A DNA stretch of 64,000 nucleotides, taken from positions 786,501 through 850,500 of the forward strand of contig JAYKKM010000173.1 of assembly GCA_035772405.1 (NCBI GenBank), read 5' to 3'. The DNA is from Chrysogorgia sp. JL179-B06. Lineage: Eukaryota; Cnidaria; Anthozoa; Scleralcyonacea; Chrysogorgiidae. Positions 20,151 through 29,344 of the stretch are shown here, one piece after another (positions within the stretch are counted from its first letter, which is position 1; the number at the start of each line of letters is the position of its first letter). The position numbers and the translations under genes were made by a program. Under the pieces are notes generated by a model. That model was not told the origin of the DNA. It made no database searches and was given only the letters and a program-made list of their open reading frames with translations.

Positions 20151-20270
20151 GTATGCCGAAAATGCCTTGCGCGTTTGAAGAAGAAGAAGATAAACTTGGA
20201 AAAAGACATTTGTTGTGCGCCAGTTCCAAGTTTATCTTCTTCAAACGCGCGAGGCATTTTCGGCATACAT
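20151..20270. repeat. Hairpin with ~50-bp near-perfect arms
   Basis: tatgccgaaaatgccttgcg at 20152 is mirrored by cgcgaggcattttcggcata ending at 20267. The arms extend through tttgaagaagaaga / tcttcttcaaa and aagtttatc/gataaactt, with a loop of about 25 bases. It could be a MITE remnant or a small-RNA precursor; sequence alone does not decide. Confidence 0.7.
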
Positions 20271-20503
20271 ATGATATACTTTCTCGGTTATCTCTATATC
20301 CCATGGTAAACTCGTTATAGCATCAACAATGTTAAAAGAGCTTCTTCCACAAACAGAATCTGTCTTTGGGATCATGTAGTACCAACGAACACAAGATACA
20401 TGAATAATTTATAAGATCCACGCTTCCGACAAATCCGCTATACGTCATTTATCAAATTATTTGTTTGTGTATGCTATTGTGTAGTTATCATTGAAGTAAG
20501 CAA

Positions 20504-20600
20504 CATGCCAGATAGATGTGTTGTGTTTGGGTTTTCAAATGAATCACAACTTAGAAAATGGAATTTCACTTCATCACATTCTTTAAGCTGCATCACAGGT
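20504..20600 (+). pseudogene. THAP-domain fragment, frameshifted
   Basis: It starts ATGCCAGATAGATGTG giving MPDRCVVFGFSN, the usual start of THAP zinc fingers except that the second Cys is replaced by Phe. The expected GISLH motif follows in a different frame. The missing Cys and the frame change suggest a dead copy, perhaps of a P-element-like transposase or a THAP gene. The 118-codon frame 20505-20861 is mostly noise beyond this. Confidence 0.5.
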
Positions 20601-20752
20601 GGCTGTCCAAGGCTTCTTTCGGCTTTTTTCGTCTCCCGGTCTTTTCTTGCAAATAACAATGTTTACAGAGAGATATCTCCAAAACAAGTGGCCATGCAAC
20701 CAAATCAAAATGACGTTAGTGGCTATTCTTGCATCTTATATAGACTGACGGC

Positions 20753-20915
20753 CAGTCTAAATATTATTTTTTTATATGCATGCAAATCAGCCTTTCTAGC
20801 CTTGTTACAAAGCAAAGATTCTTTGGAATTTCAGACATACGAACGAGGTCAGAAAGGCTAATTTAAATGAATATAAAAGAATATTTAATTTGAGTGCCAT
20901 TACAAAAGAGGTTTA
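20753..20915. mobile_element. Short MITE, family TTTCATAATGGC, copy 2
   Basis: It shares aaagcaaagattctttggaatt and aggctaatttaaatgaat stretches with copy 1 (8911-9080), with diverged ends (gagtgccattac). Confidence 0.65.
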
Positions 20916-21210
20916 TACAGAAAACAAAAAACCTGTCCAGAGCTTATTCCATTGAGTGAGTAGTATAAACCTAATTAATTATTTCCTACCAAAAAAGTAA
21001 GTATGTATTTGTTGATCAATAAAAATTAAGTTATCAATATTTTATTGTGTTTATTCGCCTTAAAAATTTGGGTATCTTGGCTACTTTTTAAAAAGTATTT
21101 TTCTTGAAGATATAAGCAAATTTGTTAATTCCAAACTTCCTTAGCAACGTATATAAGGTCTGCAAATCTAAATACGTCTGAACGCCCTTAATGGTTGGTG
21201 TACTGCTGTA

Positions 21211-21294
21211 TATTCCTGGACGATGTGTCGTTCAGGTCAAATGGAGGACCTGAACCAGCTGACACATTGTCCGAAATGTTGTCCATGAATATAC
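21211..21294. repeat. Imperfect palindrome (TATATTC...GAATATA)
   Basis: tatattcctggacgatgtgt with ttcaggtc pairs with gacctgaa and acacattgtcc ... gaatata. A short hairpin of unknown meaning. Confidence 0.5.
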
Positions 21295-21314
21295 GTAAGT
21301 ACTCTTACTCTTAC

Positions 21315-21790
21315 TTAAAGGCATTGCCAACACAAATTAAGTTTGTCTAATATGAAAGAACTCGTAAAATGATAGAGCAACACCTTTTACAACTTTTCGC
21401 CATTTTACTTCGTTTTTTGAAATATTTCAGTTTGTTTGATATGTAAATGATATGGTCTCTGACGTCATGTGCTGGTAGAGAATATTCACTTAGTTCCATC
21501 TTCAAGTTTGTTCCATAAATTTACTTGAAAATGTGCGTATAATAACTCCTCGTGATAATGAACGTTGTAAGCTCAGCAATCATTGATCAGATATAAGACA
21601 TTTTTTAATGAGTGAAAATTCCCTACCCTGCTGCACATGACGTCAGAGACCATCTGATTTACATATTAAACAAACTGAAATATTTCAAAAACGAAGTAAA
21701 ATACGGAAAAGTTGTAAAATGTGTTACTCTATCATTTTACGAGTTCTTTCATATCAGACAAACTTAATTTTTGTTGCCAATGTCCTTGAA
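21315..21790. mobile_element. MITE with ~160-bp inverted arms (AGTTTGTCTAATATGAAAG)
   Basis: aaggcattgccaacacaaat near 21317 is mirrored by atttttgttgccaatgtcctt near 21788. Arms include gaactcgtaaaatgatagag / ctctatcattttacgagttc and the TGACGTCA-containing piece. There is no ORF. Confidence 0.8.
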
Positions 21791-21846
21791 GTATTTTTAA
21801 GTTTCAACACATTGAAGTTCTGAAATAAGCTGTCTAATTTTCAAAG

Positions 21847-22191
21847 GCACAAACTATAGACATCTTTGTATGTGTTACATATGGTGTGCATGGCAAGTAC
21901 TCCAGGAATTTCGAAAGCTACAAATATCAGGCATCCAAGCCACGTCCCACCATCAATGCTACAGAAATGAAAGTAAAGTTCTCATGTCAACTTCATGAGT
22001 TACAAGGTTACTGTCCTGTCACCTATTTAGATGGTGAAAAGAGGTATAAAAGTTGTTTTCTTTTGTTGCCAATTAATTATGTGATAAATATTACAATATG
22101 TCAATTAATTGTTGCAAATGCAGAATTAATTGTTGAATATTGTGGGAATTGTTATGTCTTTGAATCTGAAGAGAAACTTGGTTATTTATGA
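21847..22191 (+). CDS. Probable coding exon(s), possibly adenylate kinase 9-like
   Basis: After an acceptor-like attttcaaag the frame is open to a stop at 22191. It reads DIFVCVTYGVHGKYSRNFES, then HELQGYCPVTYLDGEKRY, and later LIVEYCGNCYVFESEEKL. The Cys-Pro-Val plus VEY...YVFESEEKL layout resembles the small C-terminal segments of large AK9-type axonemal adenylate kinases; this is recalled similarity, not a search. Possible splice sites lie at 22044 or 22052 (donors), 22123 (acceptor) and 22184 (donor), but the 80-nt option breaks the frame, so the exon structure is unresolved. No neighbouring exon of the same gene was recognised; it could be an isolated pseudogene piece. Confidence 0.4.
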   Translation, partial: AQTIDIFVCVTYGVHGKYSRNFESYKYQASKPRPTINATEMKVKFSCQLHELQGYCPVTYLDGEKRYKSCFLLLPINYVINITICQLIVANAELIVEYCGNCYVFESEEKLGYL

Positions 22192-22485
22192 GCTGGTTTG
22201 TGAAAATTATTAGTTTCCCACTGAGCTGTAAGTCGTAAGGATTAGACTAGAGGTGTTTTCCATCATTTTGTGTGATTGAGATTATATTACAGAAAATATT
22301 CTCTAAGCAAGGCTAATTTACTGGTGTTATTAAATGAAACAAAATTGGTTGTACATCAAGCTGTGTCAATGCAGGAAGATATTCACAGGAATATTATTAA
22401 AAAAATAATGTGAATTAATCTCACTCCAATATCACCTACATGTACATTTTGTACACACATTGAAAAAGGTTGGTGTACTGACAAA
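22192..22485. other. Spacer, no recognised feature
   Basis: AT-rich sequence between the exon-like ORF and the next MITE copy; nothing recognised. Confidence 0.4.
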
Positions 22486-22625
22486 GACCTCTTTCATAAT
22501 GTCACCCAAATTAAATATTCTTTTATATTCATTTAAATTAGCCTTCCTGCCCTCGTTTGTGTGTCTGTAATTCCAAATAATTTTTGCTTTGCACGAGTGT
22601 GCAGATGGTGGCAATTCATACAATT
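22486..22625. mobile_element. Short MITE, family TTTCATAATGGC, copy 3 (truncated)
   Basis: ctctttcataatgtcacc, then attcatttaaattagcctt and tgtgtctgtaattccaaat, as in copy 1. The second arm is mostly lost. Confidence 0.6.
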
Positions 22626-22904
22626 ATGTAATTGGTTAGTGACTGAGAGATGTTTAGTTTGTTGCTATAATCAAACATGGGTTGCAGGTATCAAGCTATA
22701 CAGAAATTGACAAAAAAGCATCGCAATATCTTTAAGTTTGAGTGTTTGACATTGAATGATGTACCCAATTACATTTTGAAATATTCCATTCCTAACCCCA
22801 AGGGCAGTGCATAATATGTTCATAGAAAGTACAAACAAAAATGAAAGAAATTTGTGGAGAGTTGTAACTTAATAACATACCTTGGTGACAACGTGAGCAT
22901 ACCC

Positions 22905-23195
22905 TAGAGAAAAACTGTGGAACACTCTCCCATCTAGTCTCGAATCCTACAATTCTCTCGCTCTATTTAAGTCTAGTCTCCACAAAATTTACTCAATCAA
23001 ACTATGCCTATAGCCCCCCTGGTTATGTCCAATAAGTCCAAAATCGAATTTTATCCATCAGGTGTCAATTGGGATGTAAGTCCTGTTCCTTTCTCCTGTC
23101 ACACCTGTCTTAATCGTTGTATTTGCGTGTACTTTTTGTATTAATAGTATTACTTGTAAATATAATATATTGTGACAAATTCATTAAAAAAATTA
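22905..23195 (+). pseudogene. LINE reverse-transcriptase C-terminus, plus strand
   Basis: One frame reads KLWNTLPSSLESYNSLALFK and SSLHKIYSIKLCL followed by a stop, the usual end of a CR1-type polymerase. A 3' UTR and an A-rich end (attaaaaaaattaaattaaa) follow at about 23160-23200. It is severely 5' truncated. Confidence 0.75.
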
Positions 23196-23424
23196 AATTA
23201 AAGACCTTTTTGATGTGAAAATAAATACTTTCTGGACTATCAAGCTTTCGAGACCTACAGTACATGTATGTTTGCATGACACACTAACTTTATGAAAAAG
23301 TGTATTAAAATTTGCTTTACCATGTACATGTACATTAAGACTCTACAGTAATTACTATTTTTACATCTTTGCATACTTCAATTAAAATAAATTGATGATA
23401 TGCAGATTGTTCAAACTTAAATCT

Positions 23425-23611
23425 CTAGCGTTGCTCGCTATCTTTCTGATACCGATTGCTATTTTTAACATATATATTGTCAGCAGTTTTATTCTTAAGG
23501 GTTCTCTTGACATTGTAGACAGCAAACATTGATCCAAATGCACAGAAGGCAACCAAAAAGAGATTTGTAATGATACGTCGCTTTGATTCTACCTTTTCCA
23601 TTGTTGCAAAA
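23425..23611 (-). CDS. FAM162-like exon 3 (membrane helix and stop)
   Basis: Acceptor ctctgttttcag on minus. The first base completes a Ser codon. It reads FATMEKVESKRR, helix ITNLFLVAFCAFGSMFAVYN, then VKRTLKNKTADN and a charged tail. An internal ATG makes a 58-codon ORF on its own, but the upstream acceptor argues that it is the end of a longer CDS. Confidence 0.75.
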
Positions 23612-26551
23612 CTGAAAACAGAGGAAAAATGTCTCTAAAAAGTCAGTTAAAGTGCCCATACCTCAAAATGTTTTATTGTCTTGTTTGGAAGAATTTTTAA
23701 AATGATAAAGTAACTTCTTTTGAAGATTTTCGTTTCTTTGCTTTCTTTTTGAGATATATCTGTTTGTTTGATATGCAAATGTCTGGAATTTCGTCACACA
23801 TGCATAATGACTTATTGGAGAAATGTGTATATCTCTTTCATTCTCGAACGAAATCCTTTAAAATCAAGAAGTTTGGTGTTGTGGGAGAAACGCACACACA
23901 TGTTATTCACATTTTAGTGTTTTTATTTCATGAACGCAAAGATATATAACATTCTCTGATAACTCATATTTGCATATCAAACAAACTGATATATCTCAAA
24001 AAGAAAGCGAAGAAGTGAAAATCTTCAAAAGAAGTTACTTTATCATTTTAATTAAAAGTTCTTCCAAATAAGACAATAAAAAATTTTGAGGTTAGGGGCA
24101 CTTAAGCTTTAGTTAATAGCTCTGGCAAAAGTTGATTTGGTGAGAAGAGTTTGAACTGTCATCAGCTCCTAGTTGTGCTTTAATTCTTTCACACCACACA
24201 TGTTATTTTAAGTCCCCATCAGTCTGTTGATACAGTAGGGTGAAGTTTCGCTCTTAAGCATAACATTTGTATTACAATACCGTATTTCCTCTAATAAATG
24301 CCTCGCCTCAAATAATTTGCCTCCCTCTAATAAATACCTCCCCTTCTCATACAATAATACCAATAAATGCTTCCCTCTAATATATAAATGCTGCACATTA
24401 GAAAAAATACAGAAAGCACAAGAAAAATATATTAAAATTGACAGATTTATTTATTTTTATGTGGCAACAATGGAACCAAACAAGGAATCTTTTTAATTTC
24501 GTTGACTGGCTTCATTGTAGTCGAAGTGATGTAAACAACTTAGTTTAAACTAGCCATTGTTAAAGTTAAACAAAGTAAAATAATAATAAAAGTAAAAACG
24601 AAAAAAGAACTCGACCAATATCCTTAATACTTATCCATAATAAATGCTTCCCTCTGATAAATGCTGAATCAAATTGTTTCAAAATTTAATAAATGCCAGG
24701 GGCGTTTATTAGAGGAAATACGGTATGTATAGTACTATTAGAGCAATAACCCTTTCAATAAATACTTTGCGGTTGCAATTTCACAACTGGTCCCATGCAG
24801 TGCTAGATCTCAAGCATATATAATTTTGGGCATTGCTGTTAGCCTGTCTAGTAAGTACTCTAAAGAAATTAGAGAAATTTTCAACTTAATTTGACCAATC
24901 AATGACAAAACATTTGAAATGCATACCTTACTTCACTTGGAATTTCACCTTTAACATTTCCAAAGTATCTTAGGGTAAGTTTATCAACGTACGATAAATG
25001 GTATTGAGGTATTGTTTTTGGGTTTTCTTTTTCTGTTTTGGAGAAAAGGAATTGTATAAAATTAATAAATATATATACTATAATTTAGATTCTCTACTAG
25101 AAATCTACAAAACATTTCCCAACAGCAGCTATGTACTAGAAAAGGTGTTAAATTTCAGCCACAACAGTAAAATAGAACCCATTAGTCCAGAGGTTCTTCC
25201 TTCTCCCACAATTTTGCCTGTTGCATGCGTGGAAGAAGTTGTGCCTTTGCATGCATACCAGCAGAGGCTGGCACCCAAGGTGTAAGTGGCTCGAGTCTTT
25301 TATGTTTTATAAAAGTCACTCCATCGTATTTTCAAAGCAAAACAACTGAAACAATGTTATACAGCAACATTTATTGTAACTCACATGGACATGCTGGAAA
25401 GTTAGTTAATATATGTGTTATGAGGATTTATCCTGCACATATTTTGAGACAAATTGGGTGTGCCCATACATACCGGTGGGTCAAAAATTATTTATTGTTT
25501 TCAAGTGTCTACCGGGGCTTTGGGATTTTACATATTCGTAATCTTTGGGTTCTTACCAAGAAGAAAAGTAACATATCTTTTTGTTTGAAAATTTCATCTT
25601 CATGCCTTTTTCCCCTTTTTCCCCTTACTATTCATAGGAAATGACGTCAAAGCAGGGACACGCAAAGTTATTGCACACTAATTCAACAGTGAAATACAAA
25701 GAAAGTTTGCCTATGAACTTTAAACACACATGTTTAGACAAAATTCACTCAATTCCAAAACTTTGTTCGCATTGAGTGTCCCTGCTTTGACGTCATTTCC
25801 TCATGTAAATTATAGTACATCACTTCACTTGGGAAAAGGCGTGAAGCTATTTTATAATTCTAAGTTCTAAGGCCCTGTTTACTGGTAGTGTGACCCTTCC
25901 AAGAGGGTCAAAAGATAAGCCCCTGTTTACATGGTGTAGGGTCACCCTCCCTTTGCATGGCCTAACAGGCTGACAGCCTGACTAAACAAATTGAAGAAAT
26001 GGTGGAGAAATGAAGAGTTTTGGTGGCAAGTTTTATTCTTTTGTCTCTTGGTCCTTTGGTCACCGGCTGTGGTATGTTGCTTGGCTTTTTGTTGTTTTAA
26101 AAATGTCATCAACTAATAGTTAGCAATTTATGCAGCGAACCAGTACAATGGTGCTTTAGTTCGGATGAGACATGTTCATTGTGGTGGCTGACAACCTGTA
26201 TAATGGCGTTTTACTTGAATCTGAAATGCTTTTATTGCACGCTTTTTCACTGAAATATGGCCCGTCGGGAGGGTGACCCTACCTGATCCATTTACTTGGG
26301 TAAAGTAAACAAAAAGATAGCCCTGCCGCCAGGGTCACCCTAGGGTAACCCTTCTAAACAGGGCCTAAGAAACATTGTGACGTATAATAATTGGCAATTA
26401 TATCAATACCTGGTTTGGTGACAATTTTCCCGTTATTAGCGTTATCCGTACTACTATATTTCATTCGCACAGAAACGGTAGGAAATAAAGCTGGAAAATG
26501 CTTTTTTGTAAGTCTCACTGAGCAGAACTTTATAACTTGCGAATTGATCAT
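23425..26551 (-). CDS. FAM162-like mitochondrial membrane protein, three exons
   Basis: Exons on minus: 26410-26551 (start, phase 1 out), 24927-25032 and 23425-23611 (stop at 23425-23427). Lengths 142+106+187 give 145 codons including the stop, with consistent phases and GT-AG sites. Exon 1 encodes a basic, Ser/Arg-containing N-terminus (SQVIKFCSVRLTKKHF) like a mitochondrial presequence. The exon 2-3 junction gives GEIPSEVSFATMEKVESKRR followed by one membrane helix (ITNLFLVAFCAFGSMFAVYN). Human FAM162A has EIPETVSFEML, then a basic stretch and a membrane helix of the same layout. FAM162 proteins are small mitochondrial membrane proteins; FAM162A is linked to hypoxia-induced cell death, but the conserved role is unclear. 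Both introns are loaded with MITEs. Confidence 0.75.
23655..24105. mobile_element. MITE with ~140-bp inverted arms, in FAM162-like intron 2
   Basis: agtgcccatacctcaaaatg near 23655 is mirrored by attttgaggttaggggcact near 24105. Arms include aatgataaagtaacttcttt / aaagaagttactttatcatt and the gtttgtttgatatgcaaat piece. It is related in design to the element at 21315. Confidence 0.8.
24280..24724. mobile_element. DNA element with ACCGTATTTCCTCTAATAAATGCC termini
   Basis: accgtatttcctctaataaa at 24280 is mirrored by tttattagaggaaatacggt near 24724. The inner part has several tandem taataaatgcctccc-type units near both ends. There is no transposase, so it is non-autonomous. Confidence 0.8.
24927..25032 (-). 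CDS. FAM162-like exon 2
   Basis: Acceptor ccttttctccaaaacag, donor gtatgc, both on minus; 106 nt in phase 1 in / 2 out. It encodes KTIPQYHLSYVDKLTLRY and FGNVKGEIPSEV. The last residues match the EIPETVS signature of FAM162 proteins. Confidence 0.7.
25495..25835. mobile_element. Foldback element related to 12855-13184
   Basis: ttttacatattcgtaatctt, gaaaatttcatcttcatgcc and aggaaatgacgtcaaagcag follow the order of the 12.9-kb hairpin. The opposite arm (ctgctttgacgtcatttcct) lies near 25785. It is more diverged. Confidence 0.6.
25868..26367. mobile_element. DNA element with AAGGCCCTGTTTA termini
   Basis: aaggccctgttta at 25868 is mirrored by taaacagggcctt-like sequence ending at 26367 (taaacagggcctaa). 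The sub-terminal tagggtcaccctccc / gggtgaccctac pieces also pair. There is no ORF. It lies in intron 1 of the FAM162-like gene. Confidence 0.75.
26410..26551 (-). CDS. FAM162-like exon 1 (presequence)
   Basis: ATG at 26551, donor gtattg on minus. It encodes MINSQVIKFCSVRLTKKHFP and TVSVRMKYSSTDNANNGKIV. It is rich in basic and hydroxylated residues with no acidic residue in the first 34, as expected for mitochondrial import. Confidence 0.65.
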
Positions 26552-26663
26552 CTTCGACTAGAATTTAGCCTGCATAATGCCTCATAATGAGCCCGCGACG
26601 CAACAATTTATTGGATTGCGGTTGGATAAAAAAGTGTAAAAGCTGTAATAGCTGTCAGCTGTG

Positions 26664-26735
26664 TATCAAATCGAAAAAGTTGTATATAAAATAAAGAAAG
26701 TTGTATGTAGAATGGAGAAAGTTGTATGTAGAATG
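26664..26735 (+). repeat. Tandem ~22-bp repeat (GAAAGTTGTATGTAGAATG)
   Basis: Three copies of gaaagttgtatgtagaatgga or close variants, just upstream of the FAM162-like first exon on the opposite strand. Confidence 0.7.
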
Positions 26736-26871
26736 GAAAGTTCGATTTTTGGTGGGGATGGGACACCATAAAACTGAGCCATGCAAAGGTCCAAAGGACA
26801 GGTAAATATCATTTAGAAGAGCGGAGAGCCCAGCTCAATATATATACGTATTAAAATGTATTTCCATATAA

Positions 26872-26935
26872 CAATATGGAAATAAGTCCAGTTTTAGAAC
26901 GTATTTACTAACGTTTTGTTGTGAACTTACAACAT
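26872..26935. repeat. Left arm of inverted repeat pairing with 27795-27866
   Basis: gtttcc-like flank, then acgtatttactaacgttttg and ttgtgaacttacaacatctt. The reverse complement (aagaagttgtaagtaattca, acgaaacgttaaagta) is at 27795-27866. The text resembles terminal sequence of Penelope-like elements; this is inference. Confidence 0.5.
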
Positions 26936-26959
26936 CTTGTTAATTGTTAATTGGACATG

Positions 26960-27112
26960 TGCCAATTGCCTATAGAAGCCTTTATAGGCACCTATATAGG
27001 CATATAGGCTAATAGGTTTCTCTATAGGTTGCCTATAGAAAATGTGCCAATTGACTATAGAAGCCTATAGGTTTCCTATAGACATGCATATACAGTAGGC
27101 AGGCCTATAGAC
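26960..27112. repeat. CCTATAG-rich degenerate repeat
   Basis: At least ten occurrences of the palindromic core ctatag, mostly as gcctatagaagcc or cctataggtt units, with irregular spacing. Confidence 0.7.
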
Positions 27113-27150
27113 TATTACAAGGTGACATACGTAACGAAAAGAAAGCAGCA

Positions 27151-27446
27151 ATTGAGATATGGTCTGGAAACTAGCTAAAGTCTTTGTTCTATCTTTTTGT
27201 TCGTCTTTATGCAATTTTGTGCACGGTCACTGAACCTATTGTATTTTAGTATAATGAAGCAATCATCCAATAGAATCGTTTGGGTTTAATCGCTCAACCG
27301 TGTTGTTTAAATATTAATAAACCTAAAACAAACGATGTGCACAGTGTCTGGTTCAACCGACAAGGTACGGTTCAACATCAAAACGTAGCTCATTATATTC
27401 ACTTTGAGGTTTGCCGAGTTTCTAGACCATATCTCGATTGACTATG
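27151..27446. mobile_element. ~295-bp MITE, copy 2 (inverted relative to 4501)
   Basis: ttgagatatggtctggaaac at 27152 and ccatatctcgattgactat at 27428-27446. Internal blocks match the copy at 4501-4795 in reverse order. The two copies are about 23 kb apart. Confidence 0.8.
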
Positions 27447-27794
27447 CATTGAGAGACTGTTTGGATTTAGAAATCAGTAAACTCTCTTGAATGAGCAGTT
27501 CAAAGTTGGAAGAAGAACAAAGTCATCAGGAGAATAGTGTGATGGGTAAAATGAGTTTGGGACTGGATAGCAGAAAGGGATGTGGTTGCTTGTTTCTTTT
27601 CATGAGTCAAAGGCGATATCTCTTCGGCCATGCTGCTTTCTCTATTTTAATTTTTTTTTTTTTGCTTCTGTTACGTATGTTACCTTCGGTTTTGTCACCT
27701 CGTTACCTCATTGGTTAGTCCAATTAATTATTCTCCTGTGTAAATATAGACTTTTATATAGATAGTTTTCACAGCTGAAATTGCTTACTCTGAA

Positions 27795-27866
27795 GAAGTT
27801 GTAAGTAATTCACAACGAAACGTTAAAGTAAATATGTTGTAAAACTTGACTTGTTTCCATATTATT
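27795..27866. repeat. Right arm of inverted repeat pairing with 26872-26935
   Basis: gaagaagttgtaagtaattc then acgaaacgttaaagtaaata; see the left arm. The frames at 27491-27765 between the arms have no recognisable family. Confidence 0.5.
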
Positions 27867-27870
27867 ATCA

Positions 27871-27956
27871 GTAGTAGTATATAAATTATTATTATTATCA
27901 ATGTGTTCGGGACTGTAGTATATAAATTATTATTATTATCAATGTGTTCGGGACTG
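27871..27956 (+). repeat. 41-bp direct duplication
   Basis: gtagtatataaattattatt through caatgtgttcgggact occurs twice back to back, identical as read. The second copy runs on into ggaccgagctctaag. Confidence 0.9.
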
Positions 27957-28560
27957 GACCGAGCTCTAAGCCAATCAGAATCAAGAATGATTTGAATTGA
28001 CCAATCAGAGCACAGTCCAGTCCCGTATTTCCAGGAGGGTGTCGTATTTTTAAGGTGTGGTCACCCTGTAAAGAACGACCAGTCATCAAATCAGGGGGGA
28101 TATGCACCTGGTCGTATACAAGAGGTTTTTTGTGAATTTTGTATATATTTATCTCATGAAATCTGGTGTTGTTGTACGACCAGTTTTTTTTTATTATCCT
28201 TGAGTTTGACGACCAGAGAGAGAGAGGAAGGTCAATCAAGGTGATCGTAGTCAATTTCATGAGATAGATATTTAAAATTCAAAAAAACAACTTTATAAAC
28301 GACCATCATACCTCACCCGATGTGATTTATACTTACCATCCAAAAACGTCCATATTATTTTTATTGGAAGAGTTGTACGATGTTGAAATAAAAATAATCA
28401 AATTTTGACTTATTGAATTAATCATAGAAATTTCCACCATGGAGCTCTTACCTCGACGCCATCTTATGGCCGCGAATGACTGATATTCTTTAGTTACGGT
28501 ATTTTTAAAAAAAATGATAAAATTTGTAGAGGGAAATATCTCCAAAAATTATTTGGTGTT
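27957..28560. other. Transition zone before the AT-rich gene cluster
   Basis: It contains repeated gtcgta/acgacc motifs (28030-28310) and a short inverted pair, tatttatctcatgaaat (about 28146) and atttcatgagatagata (about 28254). A 70-codon minus frame (28333-28545) lacks a TATA box and any recognisable motif, so it is not called. Host-like base composition fades out near 28560. Confidence 0.4.
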
Positions 28561-28672
28561 TTTCAAATAGATGAAATATATTTAAAAAAAAAATAAAAAT
28601 GTACTTTAACACACAATAAAATAACTTTTTTTTTGAAAAAACAAAACTTTTTATTTTTTTATTTAATCTAAA

Positions 28673-28895
28673 TACATTTCGTTATTAATGGAACTAAGTA
28701 TGGAATCATCAGTTATCATAATTGTTGTTAGATATTTATGCTGACAAAGAATTCCCCCATCTACTACTTCTAAATATAATTTATACCTGGATAGCGTACG
28801 AAAGGGAAAGTATATACAGTTTCGTAAAATATATTTTTGATTTGGAAAATTACATTGAAGAGAATTAATATCACAGTATATACTTTTTTTTTAAT
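28673..28895 (-). pseudogene. Open continuation frame after the A9 run
   Basis: The frame one base off from the ORF above is open for about 73 codons after the A-run. It has a plausible protein composition (YKLYLEVVDGG, ending EMYLD and stop). The YxLYLxxxD text resembles the plus-strand ORF at 31000 (GYYLYLKDW). It is reported as a separate break product; not joined here. Confidence 0.45.
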
Positions 28896-29099
28896 ATTGT
28901 TTCTATTAAATACTTTCTCCTTTACTTCTTCATCATCATCACTACCCCGAAATGTTTTCAAACTATCATCACTATCAGAATCACCATTATCCTGAATAGG
29001 TTTGAAGGGTTTGAAGTCATCGAAATTAATCCGTACATCGAAAACCGTACGCGTATCCTTCTCCTTTATCGCCGTAATCCCATATGAGAGGGGAACCAT
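28770..29099 (-). CDS. Virus-like ORF with acidic middle, apparently frameshifted
   Basis: 109 codons on minus from an ATG that overlaps the 45-codon ORF upstream in another frame. Residues 22-33 read VRINFDDFKPFK; residues 35-59 are strongly acidic (DSDSDD, SDDDEE). Near residue 72 a run of nine A (T9 at 28884-28892 on +) is followed by a low-quality C-terminus in this frame, while the -1 frame stays open to a stop at 28673-28675. This suggests a homopolymer indel, slippage or decay. No family recognised. Confidence 0.5.
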   Translation of the reverse strand: MVPLSYGITAIKEKDTRTVFDVRINFDDFKPFKPIQDNGDSDSDDSLKTFRGSDDDEEVKEKVFNRNNIKKKVYTVILILFNVIFQIKNIFYETVYTFPFVRYPGINYI

Positions 29100-29163
29100 T
29101 CAGGGGTATGAGATTGGGTTCTCCATAGGAAGGTTCGTTCGTTATTTCTTCTTTCGTAGCCAT
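29026..29163 (-). CDS. Virus-like short ORF, 45 codons
   Basis: The frame is open further up (to 29259), but the ATG at 29163 is preferred: it follows TATATAA (29211-29218 on +) by about 48 bp and the upstream part is A/T-biased junk. Text: MATKEEITNEPSYGEP, then SPLIWDYGDKGEGYAYGF. No family recognised. It overlaps the start of the next minus ORF, so one of the two frames may be the result of an indel. Confidence 0.5.
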   Translation of the reverse strand: MATKEEITNEPSYGEPNLIPLNGSPLIWDYGDKGEGYAYGFRCTD

Positions 29164-29210
29164 CTTATTTTTTCTTAAAACTAAGTTTGTAGATATGTTG
29201 GGACAATGTT

Positions 29211-29218
29211 TTATATAA
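29211..29218 (-). promoter_or_regulatory. TATA box for the 29163 minus ORF
   Basis: TATATAA on minus about 48 bp upstream of the ATG. It faces away from the plus TATA box at 29317, forming a divergent pair about 100 bp apart. Confidence 0.5.
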
Positions 29219-29316
29219 GCACGTATTGTATAAATGAAAAAGAAAAAAAATAGTTTCACCTTATTTATATGAAAGTTTTTTGAGAGAATTTTTTTTCATT
29301 TGTAAAAAACCTAGGG

Positions 29317-29324
29317 TATAAAAA
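29317..29324 (+). promoter_or_regulatory. TATA box for the 29345/29357 plus ORF
   Basis: ggg-TATAAAAA-aac, 20-33 bp before the two possible ATGs. At normal TATA-to-start spacing transcription would begin near 29345-29350, which favours the second ATG (29357). Confidence 0.55.
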
Positions 29325-29344
29325 AACTGATTATCATAGAAATC

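Noticed and set aside
20505..20861. 118-codon ORF as an intact THAP protein
   Set aside because: Only the first dozen residues look like THAP, the second zinc ligand is missing, and the next motif is in another frame.
27491..27765. Short plus ORFs with a hydrophobic stretch
   Set aside because: The hydrophobic part is a T-rich run (ttttaattttttttttttt); no family match or splice signals.
28333..28545. 70-codon minus ORF as part of the virus-like cluster
   Set aside because: No TATA box at the usual distance, no family motif, and base composition closer to the host flank.
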